NCBI RefSeq assembly: GCF_000003815.2
Contig: NC_049991.1
Span: forward strand, 7,276,087 to 7,340,086
Reading direction: 5' to 3'
Source: Branchiostoma floridae
Taxonomy: Eukaryota > Chordata > Leptocardii > Amphioxiformes > Branchiostomatidae
DNA: 64,000 nt
Shown here: positions 43,101 through 53,100 of the stretch, in pieces
How positions within the stretch are numbered: the first letter of the stretch is position 1
How the letters are laid out: the number at the start of each line of letters is the position of its first letter
The notes under the pieces: generated by a model
Database searches by the model: none
What the model saw: only the letters and a program-made list of their open reading frames with translations
Told to the model about the DNA's origin: nothing
Position numbers and translations under genes: made by a program

Positions 43101-44278
43101 AGACGTTTCTCGCTCTCACCATCGCCATGGGACTCCTGCACCAACAGGACATGCAGGACTACTGGAGCAGGGATGAGGTTATGGAGACTCCGTTCTTCCC
43201 ATCCATGATGACACGTGACAGGTTTCTCCTCATCTTTAAGTTCTTCCATCTCAGCGATAACGACGCCTACCATCCCCGTAACCACCCCCAGCACGATCCC
43301 ATGCACAAGCTGGGAGCAATATACCAAACCCTCGCGGAGAGATTCCAGACCGCGTGGCACCCTGGGAAGGATATCTGCGTAGATGAGGGTGTCGCGCCTT
43401 TTCGTGGTCACGACGAGTTTCTCACATCTAATCCAGACAGGACTGACAGGTACAAACTCAAGGCTTACCACCTGTGCGACTTGAACAACGGCTACTGCTG
43501 TGAATTTGAGATGTATGGGGGTAAAGGGAAGGAACTCTCAGGCAAAGGTATGGCGGGTGACGCGGTGTCTCGACTTGTAGAGCCATACCTTCAGAAAGGT
43601 CACAAACTGAAGTGCGACGACTCCCACACTTCTTCTCGGCTGTTTCTCGGCTCCCACAATGCCGGAACAAATGCTCGCGAAACCAGACGTCAACCCAAGC
43701 GCCGTCACACTGGAAAAGAAGTCTCAAAGCTAGACTTTATTTCTGAGTATAGCCAGTACTTGAGTACTGTTGATGCTTCCAACATGAGCTTCAGATGGCG
43801 TGCATTAAAGTGGTGGAAAAAGGCCTTCTTCCACATGCTAAGCCTTGCCCTGGTCAACGCCCATGTGTTACACAAAGAACACATGTCCTCCCGTGGCAAG
43901 AAAGCCTTGGAGCACAAGGAGTTTCGGAGGGAAGTAGTCAAGGAGCTCATCGCCACCTCAGGGTACGAGAGGGTCGGACAGGAGAGGAGAACCGGCGCCG
44001 GTAGCCTGTTGCGTCTGACAGGGCGACACTTCCTGGAGAAGAATCCCGCGAGGGAGGATGGCAGGGTCAAAGTTCGGACCTGCCAGGTCTGCTGTCCGGC
44101 GGAGAGGAAGTATCGCAGAGAGCGCGGGTTTCTCCTGGGAAAGAGAGCGGGCCATGAGTCTGCGTACCAGTGTCAGCAGTGCCAGGTGGTCCTGTGCATC
44201 ACACCATGCATGAAGCTGTACCACACAGAGGAAGACTATCAGGAGGCCTGGATAAGGCTCATGCACCCAAATGAATGA
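37197..44278 (+). CDS. piggyBac-derived transposase (PGBD-like), degenerate
   Basis: Exon 37197-37496 encodes an acidic N-terminus (SSDDSADNAESGSDSDNDKD) typical of piggyBac transposases and ends at a phase-0 donor (GACCAG|GTGATT). Exon 42908-44278 starts after CTTGCCTTTTCAG in phase 0; the join gives 556 aa. The catalytic core has ICVDEGVAPFRGHDEF (first Asp) and KCDDSHTSSRLF (second Asp). The segment between the second Asp and the GGVD-x-x-D box is much shorter than usual, and that box reads STVDASN, so the last acidic residue is Asn. A C-terminal Cys-rich finger (CQVCCPAERKYRR ... CQQCQVVLCITPC) is intact. It probably cannot transpose; domesticated or decaying is undecided. Confidence 0.8.
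37856..38225. repeat. Nested inverted-repeat element in the PGBD intron
   Basis: The outer arms AGCCTGGTATCCA (37856-37868) and TGGATACCAGGCT (38213-38225) are perfect. Inside is a perfect 18-bp pair CCCGAGTCTCTTCTATCC (37883-37900) / GGATAGAAGAGACTCGGG (37951-37968). The TACTGTAAATG MITE at 37992-38203 is inserted within the outer element. Confidence 0.75.
37992..38203. mobile_element. Palindromic MITE with TACTGTAAATG termini
   Basis: The termini TACTGTAAATG and CATTTACAGTA are perfect inverted repeats. The body is a long imperfect palindrome rich in TTCGCGGT / ACCGCGAA motifs. A relative lies at 34450-34581. Confidence 0.82.
39211..39466. mobile_element. MITE with 35-bp inverted repeats and 7-8 bp target duplication
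   Basis: The arms start CAGCACGTCACCGGAACGTA and end TACGTTCCGGTGACGTGCTG, near-perfect over about 35 bp and including TGCGCCTGCGCGAA. The flanks share CAGAAAC (39204-39210 and 39467-39473; 8 bp if the next C is included). This fits a hAT-type non-autonomous element. Confidence 0.82.
39579..39671 (+). CDS. Short ORF, possible first exon (uncertain)
   Basis: AACATGGCGGATC opens a 30-codon frame (MADLFEPIERYALFWNDFFV...) that runs into GACTACGG|GTGAAA, a plausible donor. The upstream sequence is GC-rich. I found no matching downstream exon, so it may be chance or the remnant of an inserted gene. Confidence 0.2.
   Translation: MADLFEPIERYALFWNDFFVAGTLKQVDYG
40147..40375. repeat. Hairpin minisatellite, left cluster
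   Basis: Repeated mini-palindromes of the form CAGCACTGGAAnnCCAGTGCTGA, each able to fold into a 9-10 bp stem with a tiny loop, separated by 10-15 bp of variable sequence. About seven units. It is preceded by TATACAAAAGTAACGG. Confidence 0.85.
40540..40860 (+). repeat. Tandem duplication of about 150 bp between the hairpin clusters
   Basis: Two consecutive units share TTTGCCGCACAAGCAGAATG, TGTCGTCCACCTGTAACTAC and CCAACTGTTAGTTGTCTA; a partial third follows. Unlike the hairpin clusters, these units are not palindromic. Confidence 0.8.
41103..41582. repeat. Hairpin minisatellite, right cluster
   Basis: About fifteen units of the same CAGCACTGG...CCAGTGCTG mini-palindrome. It is followed by CCGTTACTTTTGTATACTTG, the reverse complement of the sequence before the left cluster, so the two clusters are bracketed by inverted repeats (about 40075-40135 and 41585-41640). 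Confidence 0.85.
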
Positions 44279-45268
44279 CTTCTTTCAACATACAGTCCTA
44301 AACTCACATGTAGTGATGTGACATTGTGTAGTGTACCCTTTTCCAAAACTGTATGCATGGTCTAGGTACATGTAACTCTATGGGTGCTCACTATAGAGCA
44401 GATTCTATGGAAACAATGTGGAAAGATGCATTTTACTGTTTTTATTGCTTCTATATTACATTTGTAGTTTATATGTTAGTTTATTTTTGTATTCCTGGAG
44501 CAATTACAGTTTGAAATCTTTCATCCGATATGCAACCATGGTCAGTACCATCTTTATGAAGGCACTAGTTGTGTAATATGATGTAGTAGTAAATCTGAAC
44601 AGTCAGTTCAGCATATCTTTTAATAATTAGTGTCTTTGTGATTTTTTTTTCTCATGTATGTTACCCTGATATTGTCAGGACATTTCAAGAATTCTAAAGA
44701 TGTATTACTTGTACTCTGTATTGTTTTGATAATACACAAAGTATATGAAAAATATAATTCAATTGCATCATTACCCTTGCAATTAATTACTGTTGGCACT
44801 AGGCTATATTTACGATAGATTTTCAAAACCGTAGAGATTCTTAGCTTTCCAAGCCCTACTGCAGTACCTTTGAAAACAAGTAGAAGGCCCATCAGCAAGT
44901 TGACCTTCAGTTTCCCGATCCCTGCCCACCTACCAAAAATAGGGATTCACACGCAGCTGCTTGAGTTAGATTTGTATCAACACAAGGACATAACAGGTAA
45001 TAAAAATAATACCACCTAATTTCAAGAGAATCTGGAGACCCTAGCACAGAGAGGATGTACTCGTCAGAAACATCCCTATAGCTAGTTGTACAGTAGCCAA
45101 GGTTTGCTTACAAATGACCCTGTTCGGAATATTCCAACAATTCTTAGGGAGAGGGCACATTGAAAACATTTGAATGTACACATTGTAGTGAACTATCAAA
45201 AGGTGCTATATTAGTATATGCAATACATGTGTTCAAAAGCACCAGAATAAAAGAGTAATGCTAACATC
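44279..45268. other. 3' region of the PGBD gene and start of the B-type upstream block
   Basis: AT-rich to about 45000, with no gene. From about 45015 (AGAGAATCTGGAGACC ... ATTCCAACAATTCTTAGGGA) it resembles 59560-59800 upstream of gene C. This shows that the duplication that made B and C extended at least this far upstream. Confidence 0.6.
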
Positions 45269-46164
45269 CATTGGCATAATACCGGTCGGTTTACTGCAAT
45301 TTCTCAAGCAATGCTAATTTGGCAAATGATCAACGCATCATTTTCTCCAGTTACATGTTGCTGTTACAGCTTACCTTTGCCACTTCTTCTGTGTAAATTG
45401 TTTTGTCTCTCTGGTCCTGCTAAAAACATAATATCGTAATTGGAACACACCGCGGAATTGCACGGAGAACGGGCGCGTGGTTGGAAGGGGGTGCACTATA
45501 CCGGTCGAACGAAACACGGCACAATTAACTGCCGCTATGTACCTTTATTCATCCTCTGTTGTTCCTTTCTTTCCTGTTAGTAGTTGCACAAAACAAAAAT
45601 CTGCATGAGCATACAAAAAGTCATCAGAAAATGGGCGTATACTGACAAGAATTTCATTTAATTTTGGTCCGTCCAAGGAGGTTAAAGTCCTTGGTCCGTC
45701 ACAACCGCTATGACGTAAAACTTTACTGCTGGCCGTAGCATTAAAAATGGCGGGAAAATGGCGGCGTACGTTCAATTTTGCCCATTCAGCCGTAGATCCG
45801 GGCTATTATGCAACGGTTCCTCACACTTTTACACGAGTTGTAGGTCACCAAAAGAAATTCAAGATTGCTGTTGAATCATGCGCGTCTTGTGCCGTGAGCA
45901 CATGTGATTATTATCTACAAATCTGGCGATGAACGTGACAGTGTGTTTGTCCCACGACGAGCTCGCCTGCCCCAAAAATGACCTGAAAACTTTTGGCCTT
46001 GTTGTCTTCGAATGCATTGTTATCGATGCTTTGTAAATGATGTATTTGACACCTAGATGTCTGAAGTGTGCATACCTCAGAAATAACTATTGTTGCATGA
46101 CCTCTTTAAGTTCCACTATTTTTAATCGACCGGTATAAGGCTTATGACCGGTATTATGCCAATG
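45269..46164. mobile_element. 896-bp TIR element inserted upstream of gene B
   Basis: The terminal inverted repeats CATTGGCATAATACCGGTC (45269-45287) and GACCGGTATTATGCCAATG (46146-46164) are perfect over 19 bp. Gene C lacks it at the aligned place: GTGTTC..AAGCACC at 45230 aligns with 59898. It contains a short frame (45747-45932) with no recognised product. Confidence 0.78.
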
Positions 46165-46404
46165 CATGTTAATGATTAGAAAAGTTTCCAGTACCCTGAT
46201 TGTAGTACCTGCATGTAAACACCATTATCTAAAGTCAATCGGGGGCAACAAACATTGCAAGCGAAATAGAAGGTATTGTAAAAAGTCTGTGTTGAACGTC
46301 TTAAGACGCACGACTGTTTGGAGAAGGCGCTTTGGTATTTCCGTTGAAGACGAAAACCACTGAGGAAGTAATCGTGAATGACTTTTACACCCCTGTAATT
46401 CTTC

Positions 46405-46465
46405 ATGGTCTGTTCCAGGATGCAATGTTACCCGAAGTCCCAAGTGCGCTTGCGTGCAGGTGTTA
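46405..46465 (+). promoter_or_regulatory. Conserved promoter block of gene B
   Basis: CTGTTCCAGGATGCAATGTT, then AAGTGCGCTTGCGTGCAGGT, matching the blocks upstream of genes A and C. Confidence 0.55.
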
Positions 46466-46699
46466 CCGCCCCCTTCCGCAGGTGTTACATAACGAGTCTT
46501 ACCATTGGTGCTGTCAGTTGAAGGTCATTTACTCCAGACGTAAAATAACTTCACAGATTGACGTTGAATAAGTGTTGGCATAATACGATTTGAAAACATT
46601 GGAGAAAGCAGTGAACGTTTCAAGGGTTTCACCCAAGTGCAGCTATCAGAACGACGTCCAATTGCAGAGACCTGTTTACAAAAGGATTAACCAATAGGA

Positions 46700-46786
46700 A
46701 AGCCCATAATAGGTGTCACTTTGACCTTAGTCTAGGGACGCTACCGTTAGTTGCGTTGAGGAGACAGCGCTCTTTTTTCAAGACAG
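46700..46786 (+). other. Gene B non-coding first exon (5' UTR)
   Basis: It contains GCTACCGTTAGTTGCGTTGA and ends CAAGACAG|GTAAGCAAG, the counterpart of exons ending at 19975 (gene A) and 60506 (gene C). The 5' limit is approximate. Confidence 0.6.
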
Positions 46787-47130
46787 GTAAGCAAGATTAT
46801 TAAGCTCAATATGCATCTTATAATTACTCCATTTGACAATTATGAGTCTATAGTTACAGAACATTCACGTTAAAGTTATCACAGCAGCTTATTTTTTCCA
46901 TAACATGTAATAGTTTTACACATACATTATCGACGACCCACTTCCGGGTCAGGAAAAGTAGTAAAAACTTGAAAAGATGCTGACATTTTCATCGATAAAA
47001 AGAAATTTTGTTCGGATTGACAACGACTAGAAAAGCACTAAGAAAGACAGCGTTTTCTGTGTATTGCCCGCTTTTTCATTCATGCTTGGTATATCTATTT
47101 GTTCCTCATAATTTCAATGCTCTTACCCAG

Positions 47131-47198
47131 CAGTACATGCACGTGCCAAAACTGAGTTTACAACCTACAAAGGCTGGACTACAGTGCAGCAAAAATGG
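47131..47198 (+). CDS. Gene B exon 2, start-codon mini-exon
   Basis: Acceptor TTTCAATGCTCTTACCCAG, donor AAATGG|GTAAGTC. Only ATG plus G is coding, giving Met-Asp-Asn-Pro when joined to 48947. Confidence 0.7.
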
Positions 47199-50100
47199 GT
47201 AAGTCACTGCTAATATATCCACATATATAAACAAGATAACTCAAGAACGGCTCGGTGGATTGGTTTCATTCTTGGTGGGTTGGTGGGTTGTGATGGACAC
47301 TGGAAACAAGTAGATTTCGGGGGTCCATGGCAGCTTCCTGGGAGGAACTTCATGGTTTGCTATCTCAAATTCTGGATATGCCATGTCACGATTTTATATG
47401 AGTGATAGATACCTCTTGTGCTTGGGAAGAATTGGCATAAGTTTGGGCCTCCTAGCTGCTAGCACTAGAATTTGAGGGGCACTTTTGTGAACAATTTGCT
47501 AAGAGGATAACCCAAGAAAGGACTACCGATTTGGTCGCTTTTTTGGTCGCATTGATAGATATGTACAAAGGAAATATAAATTATGTAAACTAGAGGAACA
47601 TTTGCATGATCGATTAGAAAATTCTATAATAGCAGTATTTTTCAATGTATCTCTTGTCCCGGATATGATATGGCCTTGACACTTTTGTGGTAGATTTTGG
47701 CGTCAGGACAAAATGGGAGAGGTTTGGGCCCCCTTACTTTTAATTTTGGAATTGCAGTCACGATTTTGTCAAAATATTCTAAAGCGGGTAACCGAAGGAA
47801 GGGATGGCGAAATACCATCATCTTTCATCATGCATGTCAATCTGGTAAGGGGTGTCTTTTGAGGCCCGCCCCTTCAAACTCATTTTACTCTTAAACGACT
47901 CACATGAAATGTGATGCTATCATAACGTAATATGACGTAATATGACGTCATCAATTTGATTGTATTGGTTGGAACCATGGGAAAAGAGCATTTCCAAAAA
48001 ACTTATGGTATGCTACAAAATGTAACGCCAAGTGCAGATATCAGAATGATAATGTTTGTTACGATTTCCGTTGTCAAAACAACATCAGTGGCGTCAAAAT
48101 GGCGTCATACAATGACGCCATGCATATAGATATCACCAGCTTGAATTTTCACAAATACATTTTTTCAGCAAATAATCGCAAAGATAATGGAATTAGACTA
48201 AGAAAAATTCAAACTTTTTTATGGAAAAATGCCAGGTGACTACAAATTCAACGCGATAATAAAACTCTTGATCTGGTCATATAGTCCGCCATCAACAAAC
48301 GGTTGCCATGGCAACACGAAAAAATGGAAGATTTTCTAAACTTTGTCAAATTGCTTTGTCAAAATCCTAACCACCCCCCACCCCCCACCCCTGTCTGAAT
48401 AGATGGAATTCATTTGCATAATTTCTTTTGGTAAGTCTAAAATTACACCTGTAATTCATGGCAAATGGAACATAAACGAATACCATATGCACAGATGACA
48501 TGCAAATGTAGAACTGATTTGCATTATTTATACCAAACAAATGGCTAAACTGCTTAATGATTAATAATGGGTTCTTAATCCGTGTGACAAGTGTACGTTA
48601 GCGTGAACATCTTAACAAATTACGTAAATGGAAAATTGCATGGAATCTATTTCATGGAGGTCTGATGTCGTCGAACTATATAACGTTCTACTAAAACTAC
48701 GTTCTACGTTGATAAGCCGTCTTCAAATACCTCATACCTCCATGAAATGTCTATTTTATTTTATCGATAATGCAAGAAATGTTCGATACAAGTATAATCT
48801 ACCAAAGATACATCGACTTTCACATTGGCATGTTTTTAAAGTGAAATGAAACCCATGGAATAAGTATAAACAAATAGATAGACAGCAATATTTTGTCATC
48901 GATTGTGTTGATATACCAAAAACTTCGAATTACTCTTTGCCCACAGATAATCCAGCTGTGCTGCTACTGAGCGAAGTATATGGTAAATTGAAAGGAGGAA
49001 TCTCTACCATATACCGTCGGCTGGCAACATTACTCAGGGAACGTGAACCGGACATACGGGTATCCAGCGCCGTTTTAGAAGCAACCGAAGACGATAAAGA
49101 TGAGGCCAAACGTGATGGAGTTGAACTGTTACTTCCTAAGGTTGACCCTGGGGATGAAAGAACTGAGCCAAGTTTACATTGGCTGACCTTTGACCATCGT
49201 GTCAAATACCCAGATCTTCCCTCAAATACACGGACCATCGTGGGACACACTGATGGCACGAGCAGAGGAATATGTAGGATTAAACAGGACCGTTGTCCAG
49301 AGGCAACAGTCGTTCTTTTCATCGACGACATACCAGAGGACACTGAACAGTACAAGGGAGATGAGGAGGCCATGGGGATCGGGAAAAAAGAGGATTCCAT
49401 TCTTAAAGATGCAGAACAAGCTGATGTTGTCTTCTCTATCGGTGACAGGATCTTTGGTCATTTCAAGAGCCAGTTCAGAGCAATACCTGCCAAGAAACGA
49501 CCTCGACATATAAGGTTTCTTCCACGACCCTCTAGCATCTTTGAAAAAGCAGATGCTGAATACAGTGACGCAGAAACTATGGTGGTCCTGTGCATTGGTA
49601 GGGTAGCGGGTGTTGAGAAACTGAAGGGACTTGACCTTGCTGTTGAGGCCCTGAGCATTGTTGCAGGGAAGATGAGAGTCAAGTTGCGAGTAAGAGGAGT
49701 CGACAAAGATAACCTACAAGTAACCAGCGCGATTCTTGAGCACTGCAAATCTGCAGATCTGCAGATAACCTTCTTCCCCTATGGCACACAGAAGGATATC
49801 TGCAAGGACATGTTGCAGTCCCACCTGGTGCTAATGCCCTCTCGTGCTGAGCCGTTCGGACTGGTTGGCCTAGAGGCCATCGCAACTGGAGTTCCCGTTC
49901 TTGTGTCTGACAAATCTGGATTGGCAGACTTGATTAACAAGTTTGCACCACGCTATCATAACTGCATTGTCGAGACAGACGCTGGCGGTGACGATCAAAG
50001 AAATGTGGGCAACTGGGCCAGGTGCATTGAAAGGGTTCTGCGACACTGCGAGGCAGAGTTCGAAACAGCTGCAAACTTGAAGCGGGAACTTTTGTCTACA

Positions 50101-53100
50101 AAGTACTGGGAAGAGTCAGAAAGGCTGTTTATTAATGTCTGTACAACTGAAGGTATCTACTGTTAACATGTTTCCCAAAATTCAATAATTACATACGCAT
50201 TCACAAGGATTAAAATATTTTAACTCGATTCAGCAAATTACCTTACGCTCATATCATATGTTGCATTTTCAAATTGCATTGTCTGCAAACTTATTGAATT
50301 GAATTAAATTTCAAGTCAAGGTCCGTCGACACTCGAAAATCAAACTCAATGATATCAGTCTAAACCATGTGTGCACATTCTAAAAATTGTATATGGATGC
50401 AAGGTTTCAAACTCCAATGAATTTGTTTTATTTGCAAAGATATATGGATCTCTTTGTTCCTCTTTTAGGAGGATCCAGCCCTAGGTTGAGCGACAGCAAC
50501 AGCGGTACGCAAAGAAATGAAGGTCCCATTGGTAGCAGTTCCGATGAGGAAAGTCTACAGGAGAACTACAGAATACTGAGAGTTAGCGAGAAAATCTTTG
50601 ATGAGGAAGTGCTTAATAGCCCAGAAGAGCTTGAAAGCAGGCTATTAGATTTCAGGCAACATGTTGATGATGCATTGCATTACTTCAAACTTTCATGCAA
50701 AGCAAAGCTAAGAATCAAGAGGAGTGTAAAACATCATGCTGCGAAGGTGCACAGAGTGCTATTTCCAGAAATAAAACTAAGATCAAGGTATGGCAAGTTG
50801 GTAAAGTGTTTTAATCTGTACTGTGCAACCCTGAAGAAGATTGAAGACGGGTGTGTGCTCTGTACTCTTGAGTTTGATGGCTCCCGGGATTTGGTCACAT
50901 TTCTGAGAGGCTACCGGGATGGAAAGTTGTCGGAAACTTTGACTCAGGAACTCATCACAGAGGAGATGCAGGAGAAAGAAGGACCAGGCGTCTACGTCCA
51001 CGTAACACTGCTGGTTGCAAGTGACACCACTAGAACAGGTGATAAAGGTAAGCCCTCTCGTCACTCTAGAGGACAATATGCTATCAACCATCAAACCATT
51101 CAATAAAAATTTCAAACCAGTATCAATGGCATTTGGCCAACATAATGCCCCTTCCCCTCACATCTACTAATCAGATTTTACCAATGATCATTAATACTCG
51201 CTCATCCAGCTGCTTCAATGCAAGGCCTTTACATTACTTTCTCCACCCACCTCACACAGGGAGCAAACCCGAGGAAACAGATCGCACGCAGGGAGACGAA
51301 GAGATGAAAACTGATGACGCAACTGGAGCTTCTGACACACCAGGTTAAAACATTTGAGATTTTATGAGACTAGAAAAAAGAAGCTTTCGCACAATTCGGT
51401 AATGACTGGATACTTCTAATACTTTCGGTAAATGCTTCCCCGTGCCGTTTCACTGATTTCACGTCCACTGGTCGCTGCCATAAAGACAAATAAACAGATG
51501 TCGATAAGATCGGCAAAAATGAAAGAAACTATCAATCCGCGCGCGATATCAAAATGACGAAAGAGCTCTGCCATGAAAGCTCTGAGACCGCTGTTGTATG
51601 ACATCAGTCGAGATGTTGCCAGGTGATAAACATGGGTTGTTTGATTGACGATAGGCTTTTTGTAAAAATTGCTTTACCTACCTGATAAGTATTCACGGAT
51701 ACTGTTAGCGTTAAGACACTGATATGTACCGCTTAGTTAATGCAAAATCGTCCAAATATTTGTGACTTATGATTTGATTTCTCCCTAGGGCTTAAAAAGA
51801 GTATTTCTCTGGACGATTTACACGCCATGCAGATGCAAATCTCTCCTGCTCAGAATGTCATCTTTCAACTAGGCCTTATCAATCTCGACCTAGCAACCAC
51901 CAGTGTTCAAGAATCCCGTTTGAAAGACTGGGCATGTGATTCACTCACAAACCAGTTGGCTCAACGATTGGCTATGAAATCACGGCACGTTCGAGAATTA
52001 CAGAGCAAGGTGAGGAGCACGATTGAGCTTCATAACAACAGAGTTGAGGAGCAGGCTGACGTCATTCATAGACTCAGGGCTGAATTCAGGAATCTTACCC
52101 AGAAGATTGAATCAGCAGAAAAGGTTCTCTCTGACAAGAACACAGAAATTCAACAGCAGAAAGAAGCAAATAAGAACTCGGCTGTAGTAATTGAAGACCT
52201 ACAAGCTGAAAACGCTAAACTACTTGCAAAGTTGGCGGCTAAGAAAGCTATTGAAGATATGGCAACCTCAACTGACGTCCCCAGAGGTGGAGAGTCGGGT
52301 AAATGATTTCTCTTCCTATGCTGCAATCTTGCATTACCGACCTTGATAATGATTTTAACGAAACATGAGAAGTAAACAAACGAAGTTAGGTGGTTGGCAC
52401 CCAGTGGCAGAGTGTATATGATTATAAAGTAGAATGTCGTTACGTCTGAGAGTCATTGTTCTGTTTATCGACGGAATTTACAATTGGATGAGATACTGAA
52501 TTCTTTCACGGTGCTGTATGTTATAAAATCCCTTGATCTACCCATGCAGATGAACCTATGTATGATAAAACTAGACTGGAAAAGCAGACGCAAACTGATC
52601 CTGAGGTGCCATCAGAGCAGAGACCAACATCACCCGAACAGACCAGCCAAGATATGGAAGGTGACTACATTGACGAAATGGTTTCACTTGGTTGACATTT
52701 TCGAAATTTTAATTAGAAATATCTACAGACTGCTACAGGTCTTCATTTTACGACCTTGGATGTCAAGCTCTTGAGAATATTTTCAGGTAACGCTAGTTCA
52801 CCTTTATCCGCGGGGTGACCTATATCCGTTGCTTTTAAAACATTGTATTCTGGGGTATCAAGTCTACGAACGGTTGTTTCAAATTGCAATATTTTGATAA
52901 TATCACGATTTGAAACCACAGTTCGTCAACTTGATATTCCTGGATACCGTCTTTTTTAACAACGGATATAAGTTACCCCCGGATAAAGGTGAACTAGCAT
53001 TACGTCCACGGCGGTATGTCACAAATCCTTTTGATCTTGCCCACGGATATATCAGCATCAGAAGAAGCACGTGCGGCAGACACTTCACGGGGGTTGTTGC

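Noticed and set aside
45747-45932. 61-residue frame inside the 896-bp TIR element
   Set aside because: Too short, no transposase motif, and the element looks non-autonomous; noted only as part of the element.
47697-47894. 65-residue frame MASGQNGRGLGPL...
   Set aside because: It lies in the dispersed monomer repeat within gene B intron 2, with no homologous frame in other repeat copies.
48930-49400. Frames opposite the glycosyltransferase exons (also 18504-18980, 62101-62541)
   Set aside because: They appear in all three paralogues simply because the coding strand is conserved; composition is Ser/Arg-rich as expected for antisense shadows.
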